NCBI GenBank assembly: GCA_900553175.1
Contig: USCH01000004.1
Location: forward strand, 11,016-75,015
DNA from: an uncultured Alistipes sp.
Lineage (GTDB): Bacteria > Bacteroidota > Bacteroidia > Bacteroidales > Rikenellaceae
Direction of reading: 5' to 3'
Length of the DNA: 64,000 bases
Shown here: piece after piece, positions 16,636 to 25,441 of the stretch
Position numbering within the stretch: position 1 is the stretch's first letter
Layout: each line of letters begins with the position of its first letter
The notes under the pieces: generated by a model
Seen by the model: only the letters and a program-made list of their open reading frames with translations
Database searches by the model: none
Told to the model about the DNA's origin: nothing
Translations under genes and position numbers: made by a program

Positions 16636-18461
16636 TCGGCTCCTCGGAAGGATATGCCCGCATGCGCACCTTGCAGTGCGTGGTGGTGGCCGTCTTCGCG
16701 GTGATCGTCGGACGGCTGGCGTGGCTGCAGCTTTTCGATTCGCGCTACGAGGAGCTGGCCAAGGCCAACGTGCTGCGCCACGTGGTGCAGTACCCGCCGC
16801 GCGGCGAGGTCTTCGACCGCCGGGGCGAATACCTCGTGCAGAGCCGCGAGTGCTACGACCTGATGGTGATCTACCGCGAGGTCGACCGCCGCGGGTTCGA
16901 CACGGCCCGTCTGTGTGCGGTGACGGGCATCGCGCGCGAACGGCTCGAACGCGAGCTGGCCAATGCGCGCATGCGCCCGCGGGCTCCGCGTCTGGTGACG
17001 AGCTACCTCTCCAAGGAGGACAAGCTGCGGCTCGACGAATGCAATTTCCGGGGATTCTTCACCGTCGAACGCACCGTGCGCCGCTATCCCCGCAGCGTGG
17101 GCGGCAACCTGCTGGGCTTCGTGGGCGAAGCCACGGCGGACTACCTCAAGCGCCATCCCGAATACCGGGCGGGCGATTATGTGGGCCTGAGCGGCGTCGA
17201 GTCGGCCTACGAACCCCTGCTGCGCGGCAGCAAGGGGGTCCGCATCCAGGAGATCGACACCCACGGCGCCATCAAGGGCTCCTACATGGACGGCCGCTAC
17301 GACTCGCTGCCCGAGGCGGGCCGTTCGATCGTCACGACGATCGACGCCCGCCTGCAGCTGCTGGGCGAGGAGCTCATGCGCGGCAAGGTCGGCGCCGCCG
17401 TGGCCATCGAGCCCTCCACGGGCGAAATCCTGATGATGGTCTCGTCGCCGACCTACGACCCGGACGAGCTGGTGGGGCGCCAGCGAGGCAACAACTATAT
17501 GAAGATGCTGCACAACAAGCGCCGTCCGCTGTTCAACCGGGCCGTGAAGGCCAAGTATCCGCCGGGCTCGACCTTCAAGCTGGTGCAGGGCCTCATCGGC
17601 CAGCAGGAGGGGGTGCTGCGTCCGTCGGACCTCCACTCCTGCCACATGGGCTACCAGGCCGGACGCCTGAAGATGGCCTGCCACGCCCATGCCTCGCCGC
17701 TCGACCTGCGCTTCGCGGTGGCCACCTCGTGCAACGCCTATTTCTGCTACGTCTTCCGCGACATTCTCGACAATCCCAAATACGGCAGCGTGAAGGAGGG
17801 GTTCGATGTCTGGCGCGACTACGTGGAGAGCTTCGGCTTCGGTCGCAAGCTGGGGTCGGATTTTCTGGACGAAGGCAACGGCTATGTGCCCGACCGGGCC
17901 TTTTACGACCGCACCTACCGCGGCGCGTGGAACTCGCTGACGGTCCTCTCGCTCTCGATCGGTCAGGGCGAGCTGGGCTGCACGCCCTTGCAGCTGGCCA
18001 ATCTGGCCGCCATCGTGGCCAATCGCGGCTACTACTACATTCCGCACATCGTCAAAAGCATCGAGGGGTGCGATTCGCTCGACGCCCGCTTCTACGAGCG
18101 CCATTACACCAAGGTCGACCCGCGCCATTTCGACCCCATCGTCGAGGGCATGTGGCGGGGCGTGAACGTCGGCGGCACGTCGACCGCCGCCCGGATCGAG
18201 GGGCTCGACGTCTGCGGCAAGACCGGCACGGCCCAGAATCCGCACGGCCGCGACCATTCGACCTTTCTGTCGTTCGCGCCGAGGAACAATCCGCGCATCG
18301 CCATCTCGGTCTACGTCGAAAACGGCGGCTTCGGCGCTTCGGCGGCCCTGCCCATCGCCAGCCTGCTGGAGGAGTTTTACCTCACGGACACGATCCGCCG
18401 CCCCGAGCTGCTCGAGCGCGTGAAGAACATGAACATCTACTATCCCGCCTATGACAGGTAG
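16632..18461 (+). CDS. mrdA: Penicillin-binding protein 2 (elongasome transpeptidase)
   Basis: A class B PBP that cross-links peptidoglycan during elongation in partnership with RodA. The 609-residue protein has an N-terminal membrane anchor (about residues 14-32) and then a dimerisation/pedestal domain with YPPRGEVFDRRGE. The transpeptidase domain carries SxxK in PGSTFK (Ser about 313), SxN in TSCN and KTG in CGKTGTAQ (Lys about 530). It overlaps mreD by 4 bases and rodA by 11 bases. Confidence 0.96.
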   Translation: MIGSSEGYARMRTLQCVVVAVFAVIVGRLAWLQLFDSRYEELAKANVLRHVVQYPPRGEVFDRRGEYLVQSRECYDLMVIYREVDRRGFDTARLCAVTGIARERLERELANARMRPRAPRLVTSYLSKEDKLRLDECNFRGFFTVERTVRRYPRSVGGNLLGFVGEATADYLKRHPEYRAGDYVGLSGVESAYEPLLRGSKGVRIQEIDTHGAIKGSYMDGRYDSLPEAGRSIVTTIDARLQLLGEELMRGKVGAAVAIEPSTGEILMMVSSPTYDPDELVGRQRGNNYMKMLHNKRRPLFNRAVKAKYPPGSTFKLVQGLIGQQEGVLRPSDLHSCHMGYQAGRLKMACHAHASPLDLRFAVATSCNAYFCYVFRDILDNPKYGSVKEGFDVWRDYVESFGFGRKLGSDFLDEGNGYVPDRAFYDRTYRGAWNSLTVLSLSIGQGELGCTPLQLANLAAIVANRGYYYIPHIVKSIEGCDSLDARFYERHYTKVDPRHFDPIVEGMWRGVNVGGTSTAARIEGLDVCGKTGTAQNPHGRDHSTFLSFAPRNNPRIAISVYVENGGFGASAALPIASLLEEFYLTDTIRRPELLERVKNMNIYYPAYDR

Positions 18462-19893
18462 CGGCCGCATACGCATTTTCGAGGGGGTCGACCGCTGGAC
18501 GGTGCTGCTCTACGTGCTGATCGTCGTGGCGGGATGGGTCTCGATCGCTTCGGCTTCGTTCGACGAGGAGAGCGCCGACCTGCTCTCGTTCTCGCACTTC
18601 TACATGAAGCAGCTCGTCTGGGTGGGCATGGCCTGGTGCACGGCGCTCGTCGTGCTGCTGCTCGACGAGCGGTTCTACCACATGCTGGCCTATCCGGCCT
18701 ATTTCGTCGGCGTGGGCCTGCTCGTCGCGGCCCTGCTGTTCGGACGCGAGGTCAACGGCGCCAAGGCCTGGTTCGAACTGGGCCCCATGCGCGTGCAGCC
18801 CGTCGAATTCGCCAAGATTGCCACGGCGCTGGCGCTGGCGCGCGTGATGAGCGACTATTCGTTCTCGATCGACCGTCCGGGCGACCTCATGAAGGTGGGG
18901 CTGGTCATCTGCCTGCCGCTGGCGGTCATCGTCCTGCAGAACGACACCGGATCGGGCATCGTGCTGGGCTCGTTCCTCTTCGTCCTCTACCGCGAGGGGC
19001 TCAACAAATGGCTGTGCATCCCCGTGCTGCTCATCGCCGCGCTGTTCATCGTCTCGTTCCTGCTCTCGCCGATGACGCTGCTCGTGACCCTGATTCTGGT
19101 CTGCACGCTCTCGGAAGCGATGATGAACGGGCATTGGCGTTCGCGGATCGTCTACCTCGCGGCGCTGGCCCTCTCATCCATCCTCCTTTGCTTCGCGATG
19201 CACTTCATCGCCCCCGGACGGATGGACCTCTACGCCTCGCTGCTCACGGTGACGCTCCTTTCGCTCGTCGTCGTGGCGGTCCATGCCTTCCGGGCCAATC
19301 TGCGCAACATCTTTATCCTCGTCGGGCTCTTTCTCGGGGCGATGATCTTCCTGCCCACGACCGACTACATCTTCAACTCGATCCTCAAGGAGCACCAGCG
19401 CAACCGCATCCTTTCGTTTCTGGGCATCGTCAGCGACCCGCTGGGCACCGACTACAACGTCAACCAGGCCAAGATCGCCATCGGCTCGGGCGGTCTGGCG
19501 GGCAAGGGGTTCCTGCAAGGCACGCAGATCAAGTACGGATTCGTGCCCGAACGCCACACCGACTTCATCTTCTGCACCGTGGGCGAGGAGTGGGGTTTCC
19601 TGGGCACGACGTTCGTGCTGGCGCTGCTGTGCCTGCTCATCCTGCGCCTGATGCGCATGGGCGAGCGGCAGGAGGAGCCTTTCGGCCGCATCTACTGCTA
19701 CTGCGTGGCGGCCATCCTGCTCTTCCATGTGCTGGTCAACGTGGGCATGACCATCGGCCTGATGCCCGTCATGGGCATTCCGCTGCCCTTCATGAGTTAC
19801 GGCGGATCGTCGCTCATCGCCTTCACGATCCTGCTCTTCATCGCCGTGCGGCTCGACGCCTCGACGCGGCAGTTCACGGTTCGAAAATACTGA
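18451..19893 (+). CDS. rodA: SEDS-family peptidoglycan polymerase RodA
   Basis: Polymerises lipid II into glycan strands in complex with PBP2. The 480-residue polytopic protein has about ten membrane segments. SEDS landmarks include GAKAWFELGPMRVQPVEFAK, the long loop containing RILSFLGIVSDPLG and YNVNQAKIAIGSGGLAGKGF, PERHTDFIF, and LMPVMGIPLPFMSYGGSS. It is longer than Escherichia coli RodA because of extended central loops, which is common in Bacteroidota. The start at 18451 overlaps the end of mrdA. Confidence 0.95.
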   Translation: MTGSGRIRIFEGVDRWTVLLYVLIVVAGWVSIASASFDEESADLLSFSHFYMKQLVWVGMAWCTALVVLLLDERFYHMLAYPAYFVGVGLLVAALLFGREVNGAKAWFELGPMRVQPVEFAKIATALALARVMSDYSFSIDRPGDLMKVGLVICLPLAVIVLQNDTGSGIVLGSFLFVLYREGLNKWLCIPVLLIAALFIVSFLLSPMTLLVTLILVCTLSEAMMNGHWRSRIVYLAALALSSILLCFAMHFIAPGRMDLYASLLTVTLLSLVVVAVHAFRANLRNIFILVGLFLGAMIFLPTTDYIFNSILKEHQRNRILSFLGIVSDPLGTDYNVNQAKIAIGSGGLAGKGFLQGTQIKYGFVPERHTDFIFCTVGEEWGFLGTTFVLALLCLLILRLMRMGERQEEPFGRIYCYCVAAILLFHVLVNVGMTIGLMPVMGIPLPFMSYGGSSLIAFTILLFIAVRLDASTRQFTVRKY

Positions 19894-19899
19894 CGGTTC

Positions 19900-22596
19900 A
19901 TGATAACGTTCGATCCCCGGGGATTGTCCCCCTCCGAAGTGGCCGAAAGCCGCCGGCTGCACGGCGACAACCTCATCACGCCGCCCCGCGAGGAGCCGGC
20001 GTGGCGGCTTCTGGCCGACAAGTTCCGCGATCCGATCATCCGCATCCTGCTGCTGGCGGCCGTGCTGTCGCTGGCGGTCGGATTCGTGCATCGCGACTTC
20101 ACCGAATCGGCGGGCATCATCTGCGCCATCGTGCTGGCCACGTGCGTGGGGTTCGCCTTCGAATGGGATGCCCGCCGGCGGTTCCGGCGCCTGAACCGGG
20201 TGAACGACGACGTCCCGGTGCGCGTGATGCGCGGGGGCGTCATGTGCGAGATTCCGAGGCGCGAGGTGGTCGTGGGCGACCTGATCGTCATCGAGAGCGG
20301 CGAAGAGGTGCCTGCCGACGGCGAGCTGGTCGAGGCCGTCTCGCTCAAGATCGACGAATCGACCCTTACGGGCGAACCCGAGGTCGACAAGACCGTCGAT
20401 GAGGCCCATTTCGATCCGGAGGCCACCTATCCGTCGAATGTCGTGCTGCGCGGCACGCGCGTGGCCGACGGTTACGGCCGTCTGGTGGCCGCGGCCGTGG
20501 GCGACGCCACCGAGGCGGGGCGTGTGACCGAGCAGGCGCTCGCCGAGAACGACCAGCCCACGCCGCTCGACCGGCAGCTCATGCGGCTTTCCCGCCTGAT
20601 CGGCCGGGTGGGCATCGCTCTTGCCGCGGCGATCTTCTGCATCATGATGGGCAAGTCGCTGCTTTCGGGCGACCTTTTGCAGCGCGACTGGCTGGGCATC
20701 GTGCAGCAGGTGCTGCACGGGTTCATGCTTTCGGTGGCCATCATCGTCATGTCGGTTCCCGAGGGGCTTCCCATGTCGATCACCCTGTCGCTGGCCATGT
20801 CCATGCGGCGGATGCTGAAGACCAACAATCTGGTGCGGCGGATGCATGCGTGCGAGACGATGGGCGCCGTGACGGTGATCTGCACCGACAAGACGGGCAC
20901 GCTCACGCAGAACCGCATGCAGGTCGAGGAGCTGGTGCGCTACGATGCGCTTCCCGATTCCGATTTCGCCGAGATCGTCGCGGCCAACACCACGGCCTTT
21001 CTCGATGGCGAGGGCCGGATACTGGGCAATCCGACCGAGGGGGCGCTGCTGCTGTGGCTGCGCGGCCGGGGCGAGGAGTACGAATCGCTGCGGGCCGGTG
21101 CGCAGATCGTCGACCGCATGACCTTCTCCACCGAGCGGAAATTCATGGCCACTCTGATTCGCAGCGGAGTCTCGGGCCGGCGGCTGCTCTGTGTGAAGGG
21201 AGCCCCCGAGATCGTGCGGTCGATGTGCCGCGCCGACGGCAGGGATGCGGCGGTGGCCGAACGGCTTGCCGGCTTCCAGAGCCGGGCCATGCGGACGCTG
21301 GCCGTGGCCTGGTGCGAGACCGACGCCGCGACGTGTGCCGGGGCGGTCGCTGCGGGCGGGCTGAGCTTTTCGGCCGTGGCCGCCATTTCCGACCCCGTGC
21401 GGGCCGATGTGCCCGCCGCCGTGCGGCGTTGTCTCGATGCGGGCATCGCCATCAAGATCGTGACGGGCGACACGCCCGCCACGGCCTGCGAAATCGCCCG
21501 CCGGATCGGCCTGTGGGACGATGCAGCGGACGGCGACCGCAACCGCATGACGGGGGCCGAATTCGCTGCGGCGGGCGACGAAGAGCTGCTGGAGCGCGTG
21601 CAGGAGCTGAAGATTCTCTCCCGGGCGCGGCCGCTGGACAAGCAGCGTCTGGTGCGTCTGCTCCAGCGCCGCGGCGAAGTGGTGGCCGTCACGGGCGACG
21701 GCACGAACGACGCTCCGGCGCTCAATCTGGCTGACGTGGGTCTGTCGATGGGCTCGGGCACGTCGGTGGCCAAGGATGCCTCGGACATCACGCTTCTGGA
21801 CGATTCGTTCGCCTCGATCGCCACGGCCGTCATGTGGGGCCGTTCGCTCTACCGCAACATCCAGCGCTTCGTGCTCTTCCAGCTGACGATCAATTTCGTG
21901 GCGATCGCGATCTGCTTCGTCGGATCGCTCTTCGGACGGGACATGCCGCTTACGGTGGTGCAGATTCTGTGGGTCAACATCATCATGGACACCTTCGCGG
22001 CCATGGCGATGGCTTCGCTGCCGCCTGCCGCCGAAGTGATGGCCGACCGGCCGCGGCCGCGGGACGAGTTCATCATCACGCCGGCCATGCGGCGCACGAT
22101 CGGTGCGTGCGGCGGTGCGATGGCGGCCGTGCTGCTGGCGATGCTCGGCTGGTGGCGGGTGACCGGCGGCGGGGAGCCCACGGTGCGGCAGTTGACCCTC
22201 TTTTTCTCGGCGTTCGTGTTCATGCAGTTCTGGAACATGTTCAATGCCAAAGGTTTCGAAGCTCATCACTCGGTCTTCTCGCATTGGAGGGGATGCCGCG
22301 AGTTCCTGCTCATCCTGGCGGCCATCGGCGTGGGGCAGGTGGCGATCGTCGAGCTGGGCGGCGAGGTGTTCCGCACCGTGCCGCTCTCCCTGCGCGAGTG
22401 GGCGCTGGTCATCGGCGCCACGTCGATCTTCGCATTTGCGGGTGAGATCGTAAGAGCCTGGCGGCGGAAGCTGCTCGCGGCGGTTCTGCTTCTGGCGGCG
22501 GTTCCGGCTTCCGCCATGATCCCCGACTCTGCAAAGATCGCCCGCAATTCCCCCCCCCTTGTCCGGGAAGATCCGAAGCAGCATCTTCTTCGCTGA
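19900..22596 (+). CDS. Calcium-type P-ATPase (P2-type) with an unexpected signal-peptide-like C-terminus
   Basis: An 898-residue P-type ATPase, most like PMCA/SERCA calcium pumps. The actuator domain contains DESTLTGEPEVDK. PEGLP in TM4 (about residue 286) supplies cation-binding context. CTDKTGTLTQ carries the phosphorylated Asp (about 330), and GDGTNDAPALN is the hinge. Ten membrane segments can be counted, ending at about residue 855 in FAGEIVRAWRRK. After this the frame encodes a hydrophobic stretch ending VPASA and about 26 more residues past a nine-C tract. That tail looks like the signal peptide of the next gene. The gene starts 6 bases after rodA. The exact cation is inferred. Confidence 0.85.
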   Translation: MITFDPRGLSPSEVAESRRLHGDNLITPPREEPAWRLLADKFRDPIIRILLLAAVLSLAVGFVHRDFTESAGIICAIVLATCVGFAFEWDARRRFRRLNRVNDDVPVRVMRGGVMCEIPRREVVVGDLIVIESGEEVPADGELVEAVSLKIDESTLTGEPEVDKTVDEAHFDPEATYPSNVVLRGTRVADGYGRLVAAAVGDATEAGRVTEQALAENDQPTPLDRQLMRLSRLIGRVGIALAAAIFCIMMGKSLLSGDLLQRDWLGIVQQVLHGFMLSVAIIVMSVPEGLPMSITLSLAMSMRRMLKTNNLVRRMHACETMGAVTVICTDKTGTLTQNRMQVEELVRYDALPDSDFAEIVAANTTAFLDGEGRILGNPTEGALLLWLRGRGEEYESLRAGAQIVDRMTFSTERKFMATLIRSGVSGRRLLCVKGAPEIVRSMCRADGRDAAVAERLAGFQSRAMRTLAVAWCETDAATCAGAVAAGGLSFSAVAAISDPVRADVPAAVRRCLDAGIAIKIVTGDTPATACEIARRIGLWDDAADGDRNRMTGAEFAAAGDEELLERVQELKILSRARPLDKQRLVRLLQRRGEVVAVTGDGTNDAPALNLADVGLSMGSGTSVAKDASDITLLDDSFASIATAVMWGRSLYRNIQRFVLFQLTINFVAIAICFVGSLFGRDMPLTVVQILWVNIIMDTFAAMAMASLPPAAEVMADRPRPRDEFIITPAMRRTIGACGGAMAAVLLAMLGWWRVTGGGEPTVRQLTLFFSAFVFMQFWNMFNAKGFEAHHSVFSHWRGCREFLLILAAIGVGQVAIVELGGEVFRTVPLSLREWALVIGATSIFAFAGEIVRAWRRKLLAAVLLLAAVPASAMIPDSAKIARNSPPLVREDPKQHLLR
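22550..22558 (+). repeat. Nine-C homopolymer at the ATPase/PAP2 junction
   Basis: A run of nine C. With ten (or seven) the ATPase frame would continue into the PAP2 frame without a stop. It is either a slippage site or a sequencing under-call. Confidence 0.8.
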
Positions 22597-22619
22597 CAAA
22601 CGTTTCCCGCGGCCGTGAG

Positions 22620-23708
22620 GTGGCCCGCATCGCGTGCGCGACGCTGCCCGTCGTCGCCGTCGGTGCGGGATTGCGCGGCTGCGACCGCGATTTCAACTTC
22701 ATGAGCCGAAACTGGGCGTCCGGTTTCCGTCACGACTGCGACGACTATTTGCAGTATGCTCCCGTCGTGTTGATGGTGGGGCTCAAGAGCTGCGGCTACC
22801 GGGGACGCAGTTCGTGGGGCCGGATGCTCGTTTCCGATGCTTTGGCCGCGGCGACGATGGCTGCGATCGTCAATTCGTGCAAATACTCCGTGCGCACGTT
22901 GCGTCCCGACGGCTCGACGCGCAATTCGTTCCCCTCGGGACATACGGCTACGGCTTTCATGACTGCGACGATGCTCGCCAAAGAATACGGCGGGCGCAGC
23001 CGTTGGTTCGCTGTCGGCGGTTATGCCGCAGCCACGGCCGTCGGCGTGCTGCGTCAGCTCAATAACCGCCATTGGATGAGCGATGTGGTGACGGGGGCCG
23101 GCATCGGCATTCTTTCCACCGAGCTGGGATACCTGTTTGCCGGATTGATCTTCGGGCAGAGAGGCGTGAACGATTTCGGCACTGCGGAGGCAGGCGGTTC
23201 GTACGAACCGTCGTTCTGCGGGATCGAACTGGGCTTTTCGACCGTGGCGGGCCGTTATGCCGCACCCGATGGAGGCCGGATGTCGTTCAGCGCGGCGCCT
23301 TCGGCGCGGCTCGAGGGGGCCTGGTTTCCGTCGAAGCATTTCGGGGTCGGCGGGCGTTTTGCGGCACTCTCCTCCGACATCCGTTTCGGCGCAGCCCGTG
23401 CGGGAACGCTCGAATGTGTCTCTGCGGGCGGAGGGGTCTATTTCTCCCGGCCGCTGGCGGACCGCTGGCTCGTCGGTTCCAAGCTGCTGGCCGGGTGGGA
23501 GCGTTCGCAGCGCACGTCGCTTCGTTCCGGTACGATCGGAGGACGCTGCGGTGCGTTTTTCGGCACAGGATTTTCGGTGACCTGCCTTGCGGGAGAGGGG
23601 GTAGGCGTGCGTCTGGCCGCCGATTACGATCTGGCTCCCGCCGTGGTGAGCGGCGGCGGGCGTTTGCATCGGCTGACCTTCGGCGCGGGGGTTCTGGCAA
23701 CGTTCTGA
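22620..23708 (+). CDS. PAP2-family phosphatase with C-terminal beta-barrel-like domain (5' end uncertain)
   Basis: The PAP2 domain shows the three phosphatase motifs: KYSVRTLRP (K-x6-RP), PSGHT, and NNRHWMSD with the catalytic His and Asp. A C-terminal part of about 180 residues with alternating strands such as YEPSFCGIELGFSTVAGRYA ends in Phe (GVLATF). This resembles an outer-membrane beta-barrel, so lipid phosphatase action in the envelope is likely. The frame given starts with GTG at 22620 and lacks a signal peptide. A good one (KLLAAVLLLAAVPASA) lies upstream in the ATPase frame before the nine-C tract. The true start is probably upstream and frameshifted, so the listed start is a minimum. 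Confidence 0.7.
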   Translation: MARIACATLPVVAVGAGLRGCDRDFNFMSRNWASGFRHDCDDYLQYAPVVLMVGLKSCGYRGRSSWGRMLVSDALAAATMAAIVNSCKYSVRTLRPDGSTRNSFPSGHTATAFMTATMLAKEYGGRSRWFAVGGYAAATAVGVLRQLNNRHWMSDVVTGAGIGILSTELGYLFAGLIFGQRGVNDFGTAEAGGSYEPSFCGIELGFSTVAGRYAAPDGGRMSFSAAPSARLEGAWFPSKHFGVGGRFAALSSDIRFGAARAGTLECVSAGGGVYFSRPLADRWLVGSKLLAGWERSQRTSLRSGTIGGRCGAFFGTGFSVTCLAGEGVGVRLAADYDLAPAVVSGGGRLHRLTFGAGVLATF

Positions 23709-23824
23709 CAGGCCGCTCCCGGCGCGAACCCCTGCCGGGGCCGGTTCGGATGCGCCGCCGGGGTCTGCCGGATGCCGTAAAATGTTCCGAACGGGGCGTT
23801 TTCGGGCTTTTCCGCTGTTTTTTG

Positions 23825-23856
23825 CGGGCCGTTCGATGCGGCCCGTTTTGTTTTTT
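23825..23856 (+). terminator. Intrinsic terminator after the PAP2 gene
   Basis: CGGGCCG and CGGCCCG flank a seven-base loop and are followed by TTTTGTTTTTT. It closes the mre operon transcript. Confidence 0.85.
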
Positions 23857-24111
23857 CGGAAAATTTCACCTATCTTTATTGCGCGATCTGGCGAGGGTCG
23901 CAGACATTTGATTGACAAAGCGCATCGGCTTTACTTTCCGACTGATGAAACTTGGCGGTTGAATTTGGGTATGGAAGAGGCAGGGTTGATGCTCGCGCTG
24001 TTTTACGGCGTGGGCATTTGCATCATCTCCGTACCGGGTACGCCAAGACCTCATCAGTGGATCATGTGGAATGTCCACGTTTTTCATGCCGTTGCGGCAA
24101 ACACCCATCCG
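23857..24111. other. Noncoding stretch upstream of the HTH gene
   Basis: About 250 bases without a convincing gene. A TATCTTTA at 23872 is one base off the -7 consensus and could start a long leader for the HTH gene. Open frames through this region lack homology-like sequence. Confidence 0.4.
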
Positions 24112-24369
24112 ATGACCCGGACCGAGCGAAAACCCATCGGCGGAATGATCCGCGACGAACTCATGCGCCAGGAGCGCGGTGTGAGTTGGTTCGCACGCAA
24201 ACTTTCGTGCGACCGCTCGAACGTCTACCGGCTGTTCCAGCGCACCACGATCGACACGGGGCTGCTGATCCGCATTTCGCAGCTGCTCGGCCACGACTTC
24301 TTCGCCGACCTTTCGGCCGAAGTGCGCGAGGCTTCCTCCTCCCTGTCGCACGATCCGCAGCGGAAGTGA
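24112..24369 (+). CDS. Small helix-turn-helix DNA-binding protein
   Basis: An 85-residue protein with a central XRE-like helix-turn-helix: GVSWFARKLSCDRSNVYRLF as the turn region and LLIRISQLLGHDFFADLS as the following helices. This layout is common in small Bacteroidales regulators of unknown target. I chose ATG 24112 because upstream in-frame codons (from 23782) do not look like protein. It is followed after 47 bases by the promoter of the propeller gene, which it might control, though nothing in the sequence proves that. Confidence 0.7.
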   Translation: MTRTERKPIGGMIRDELMRQERGVSWFARKLSCDRSNVYRLFQRTTIDTGLLIRISQLLGHDFFADLSAEVREASSSLSHDPQRK

Positions 24370-24416
24370 GGATCGATCCGCATCGCGGACACCCCGTGCG
24401 CTCTCCCCGTTTGGTC

Positions 24417-24424
24417 TAACTTTG
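24417..24424 (+). promoter_or_regulatory. Promoter -7 box of the PD40 gene, nearly leaderless
   Basis: TAACTTTG ends only 4 bases before the ATG at 24429, so the transcript may begin at or next to the start codon. Confidence 0.65.
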
Positions 24425-24428
24425 CCGC

Positions 24429-25421
24429 ATGATTCGCAGGCATTTCGTTCGGACGATGACCGGAGCGGTTCTGTCGCTTTTCCCGTGGGGATGGCTCTGT
24501 GCGCAGACGGTCGATTATTCGGTGGTGTCCGTTCCCGAGGAGAGCGGCATCGAGTTCATGTGCGTGAGCTCGGGCAGCGACTATGTATGCATGCCCGAAG
24601 TGCGCCGCAGCGAGGGTGGCATCGGATGGTTCACCAACCGCATTCTCGACGTCTCGCCCGACGGCCGTCACATCGCCTATCTCTCTTTCCGCAACCGCAC
24701 GAGCAACATTTTCGTCAAAGAGCTCGGCAAGCAGGGCAACTCCGTGCAGCGGACCAACCGGAGCGGAGTGCTCGATTTCTCCTATTCGCCCGACGGGAAG
24801 AGCATCTGCTTCTCCGAGCAGCGGGGTCCATTCAACCAGATTTTTCTGACCGATGCGGCCAACGGCTACGTCTGCCGCCAGATTACCTCGGGCAGCCGCG
24901 ACTTCTCGCCCGTCTGGTCGTCGGACATGAAACGGCTCTTCTTCGCGCGCAGCGAAGCGCGGGGCGTGGGCATCTGGAGCTACGACACGGCCAACAACTT
25001 CCTGTCGAGTTACTCGCCGGGCATGAATCCCTGTCCGGTTCCGGGAGAGGAGGCCTTCGTCTGCACGCGCCTCGATTCGGAGGGCCGGAGCGAAATCTGG
25101 AAAATATCCTATCGTACGGGTGTCGAGGAGTGCATCGTCTCCGATCCGCAGCGCAGCTTTACGACACCCGCCATTTCGCCCGACGGAGAGTGGCTCCTTT
25201 TCGTGGGCGAGAGCCTCATCGAGGGCGGCGGCTTCGTCTACCGCAATACGGATATTTACGTCTGCCGCACCGACGGCAGCTCGTTCGCGCAGATCACCTA
25301 CCATGCGGCCGACGATCTGAGTCCGGTGTGGAGCCGTGACGGCCGTCACATCTATTTTGTTTCGCAGCGCGGCGATGCCGGCGCCGCGGCCAACATCTGG
25401 AGAATGACATTCCAATATTAA
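24429..25421 (+). CDS. Exported PD40/TolB-like beta-propeller protein
   Basis: A 330-residue protein with a signal peptide ending in WLCAQ (about residue 26). At least four propeller blades are marked by SPDGRHIAYLS, SPDGKSICFSE, SPDGEWLLFVG and SRDGRHIYFVS, the PD40 pattern also seen in TolB. It probably works in the periplasm as a binding or scaffolding module. The next two genes follow at 20 and 6 bases and encode a barrel and a lipoprotein, which suggests an envelope complex. There is no enzymatic motif. Confidence 0.78.
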   Translation: MIRRHFVRTMTGAVLSLFPWGWLCAQTVDYSVVSVPEESGIEFMCVSSGSDYVCMPEVRRSEGGIGWFTNRILDVSPDGRHIAYLSFRNRTSNIFVKELGKQGNSVQRTNRSGVLDFSYSPDGKSICFSEQRGPFNQIFLTDAANGYVCRQITSGSRDFSPVWSSDMKRLFFARSEARGVGIWSYDTANNFLSSYSPGMNPCPVPGEEAFVCTRLDSEGRSEIWKISYRTGVEECIVSDPQRSFTTPAISPDGEWLLFVGESLIEGGGFVYRNTDIYVCRTDGSSFAQITYHAADDLSPVWSRDGRHIYFVSQRGDAGAAANIWRMTFQY

Positions 25422-25441
25422 TCCAAATTTTTTACCGACAC

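Noticed and set aside
23782..24111. N-terminal extension of the small HTH protein
   Set aside because: The extra 110 residues start in a terminator and show no protein-like pattern; the ATG at 24112 gives a compact HTH protein.
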